From positions 1 through 7,065 of the forward strand of contig JAFCZV010000091.1 of the NCBI GenBank assembly GCA_019314155.1: a DNA stretch of 7,065 bases. Reading direction: 5' to 3'. Under the pieces are notes generated by a model. The model saw only the letters and a program-made list of their open reading frames with translations. It was not told where the DNA came from and did no database searches. Made by a program: the position numbers and the translations under genes. Each line of letters opens with the position of its first letter. Positions within the stretch are counted from its first letter, which is position 1. Below are positions 6,406-7,065 of the stretch, in pieces. Source of the stretch: Deltaproteobacteria bacterium. GTDB lineage: Bacteria > Desulfobacterota > Desulfobacteria > Desulfobacterales > UBA11574.

Positions 6406-7065
6406 GTTCGAAACTATAGCTTCCATTTGCATTGCTTTTTGTTCCACGAAATCGATGACCTTGACTTCCAGTTTTACACTGTCCAGTCGATTGATACGGG
6501 GTATGCCTCCCGGGCTGACACAGTTGATTTCCGCCAGCTTGTCTCCGATTACGTCGATCCCCACAAAATAGAGGCCGTCTTTAATCAGACGGCTTTTGAT
6601 TGCCCGGCAGATTTCTTTTTCCCGATCCGTCACTTCATGTTTGAATACATGACCACCGGCGTGAACATTGGTTCTGAAGTCTCCTTTTTTGGGTTTACGC
6701 CGCATGGCGCCCAGAATTTCCCCATTTAATAGCAATATCCTGATATCCCCTTCTTCTTTTACGATTTCCAAAAATTCCTGCACCATAATCGCTTCACGTT
6801 CCGGATAATTTTCGTACCCTTTAACATAATAATTGATCAGAGAATTCAAATTTTCCTGGTCCTTTGTACTAACTTTGATAACACCTTCACCACCGAATCT
6901 TTGCAAGGGTTTGATCACCATGGCCCCCCCGAAATCATCAATGATTTTTTTTAGTCTATTTGGATCTCTGGATACATGTGTCATCGGAATGATGTCCGGA
7001 AAATTCAGGGTATATAATTTGCTGTTGCCGATAATCTGTCCGCTGGTGGCATTGATCATAAAGAC
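6400..7065 (-). CDS. gshB: Glutathione synthetase-like ATP-grasp ligase (5' partial)
   Basis: The C-terminal 221 residues of an ATP-grasp ligase; the frame stays open to the window edge, so the first ~95 residues expected from the ~315-residue family are missing. GshB joins glycine to gamma-glutamylcysteine using ATP, in the cytoplasm. Visible family features, counting from the edge: VIKPLQRFGGEGV (50-62), the ATP-binding strand and glycine-rich loop; DIRILLLNGEILGAMRRKP (107-125); the RTNVHAGG loop (131-138); and GLYFVGIDVIGDKLAEIN (164-181), where E179 and N181 are the expected Mg2+ ligands. After that the family usually reads TSPTCIREI, but here it is VSPGGIPRIN, a variant seen in some GshB-like proteins, so the exact acceptor is less certain. 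An internal ATG at 7059 is not the start, because homology continues upstream. The gene lies 76 bases upstream of the transporter genes on the same strand and may be co-transcribed with them. Confidence 0.82.
   Translation of the reverse strand, partial: VFMINATSGQIIGNSKLYTLNFPDIIPMTHVSRDPNRLKKIIDDFGGAMVIKPLQRFGGEGVIKVSTKDQENLNSLINYYVKGYENYPEREAIMVQEFLEIVKEEGDIRILLLNGEILGAMRRKPKKGDFRTNVHAGGHVFKHEVTDREKEICRAIKSRLIKDGLYFVGIDVIGDKLAEINCVSPGGIPRINRLDSVKLEVKVIDFVEQKAMQMEAIVSNP

Noticed and set aside
6381..6420. Sigma-70 promoter for the binding-protein gene (TAAAAT or TATATGAAT as -10)
   Set aside because: The best -35 candidate (TTTCGA, 18 bases from TAAAAT) matches the consensus at only three of six positions. 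AT-rich sequence makes such -10 matches common.

Overview
The window looks like ordinary chromosomal DNA from a Gram-negative bacterium of moderate GC content. The mix of a class III nucleotide cyclase with a C-terminal PilZ-like barrel, a GshB-type ATP-grasp ligase and a five-gene dipeptide/oligopeptide ABC transporter fits a deltaproteobacterium (Desulfobacterota). That placement is an impression from protein style, not a proof.

Layout. Bases 1-516 (+) carry the 3' end of a class III adenylate/guanylate cyclase whose catalytic domain lies mostly outside the window. Bases 517-816 form a roughly 300-base convergent intergenic region. It is dominated by a long imperfect palindrome (566-761) with two small hairpins at its tip. 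From 817 to the right edge everything lies on the minus strand. In transcription order it reads: gshB-like ATP-grasp ligase (6400-7065, 5' end cut by the window), family-5 substrate-binding lipoprotein (4608-6323), permease B (3554-4531), permease C (2598-3542), ATPase D (1640-2596) and ATPase F (817-1626).

The five transporter genes make a complete Opp/Dpp-type importer: one binding protein, two different permeases and two different ATPases. B, C, D and F are tightly packed, with gaps of 11, 1 and 13 bases, so they are almost certainly co-transcribed. The binding-protein gene is separated by 76 bases both from permease B and from the upstream ligase. It may share the same transcript or have its own promoter. 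The binding protein would capture a small peptide or peptide-like solute in the periplasm, B and C form the channel, and D and F hydrolyse ATP. The substrate cannot be read from the sequence. The adjacent glutathione-synthetase-like gene makes a glutathione-type peptide a possible but unproven cargo.

The most unusual element is the 196-base palindrome downstream of the last transporter gene. About 50 Watson-Crick pairs are visible. All four A-C oppositions on the plus strand become G-U wobbles if the minus strand is transcribed, which hints at a structured RNA in the 3' untranslated region of the transporter transcript. A foldback mobile element (MITE-like) is the main alternative. No CRISPR array, tRNA, rRNA, transposase or phage gene was seen, and no clearly novel multi-gene system is evident.
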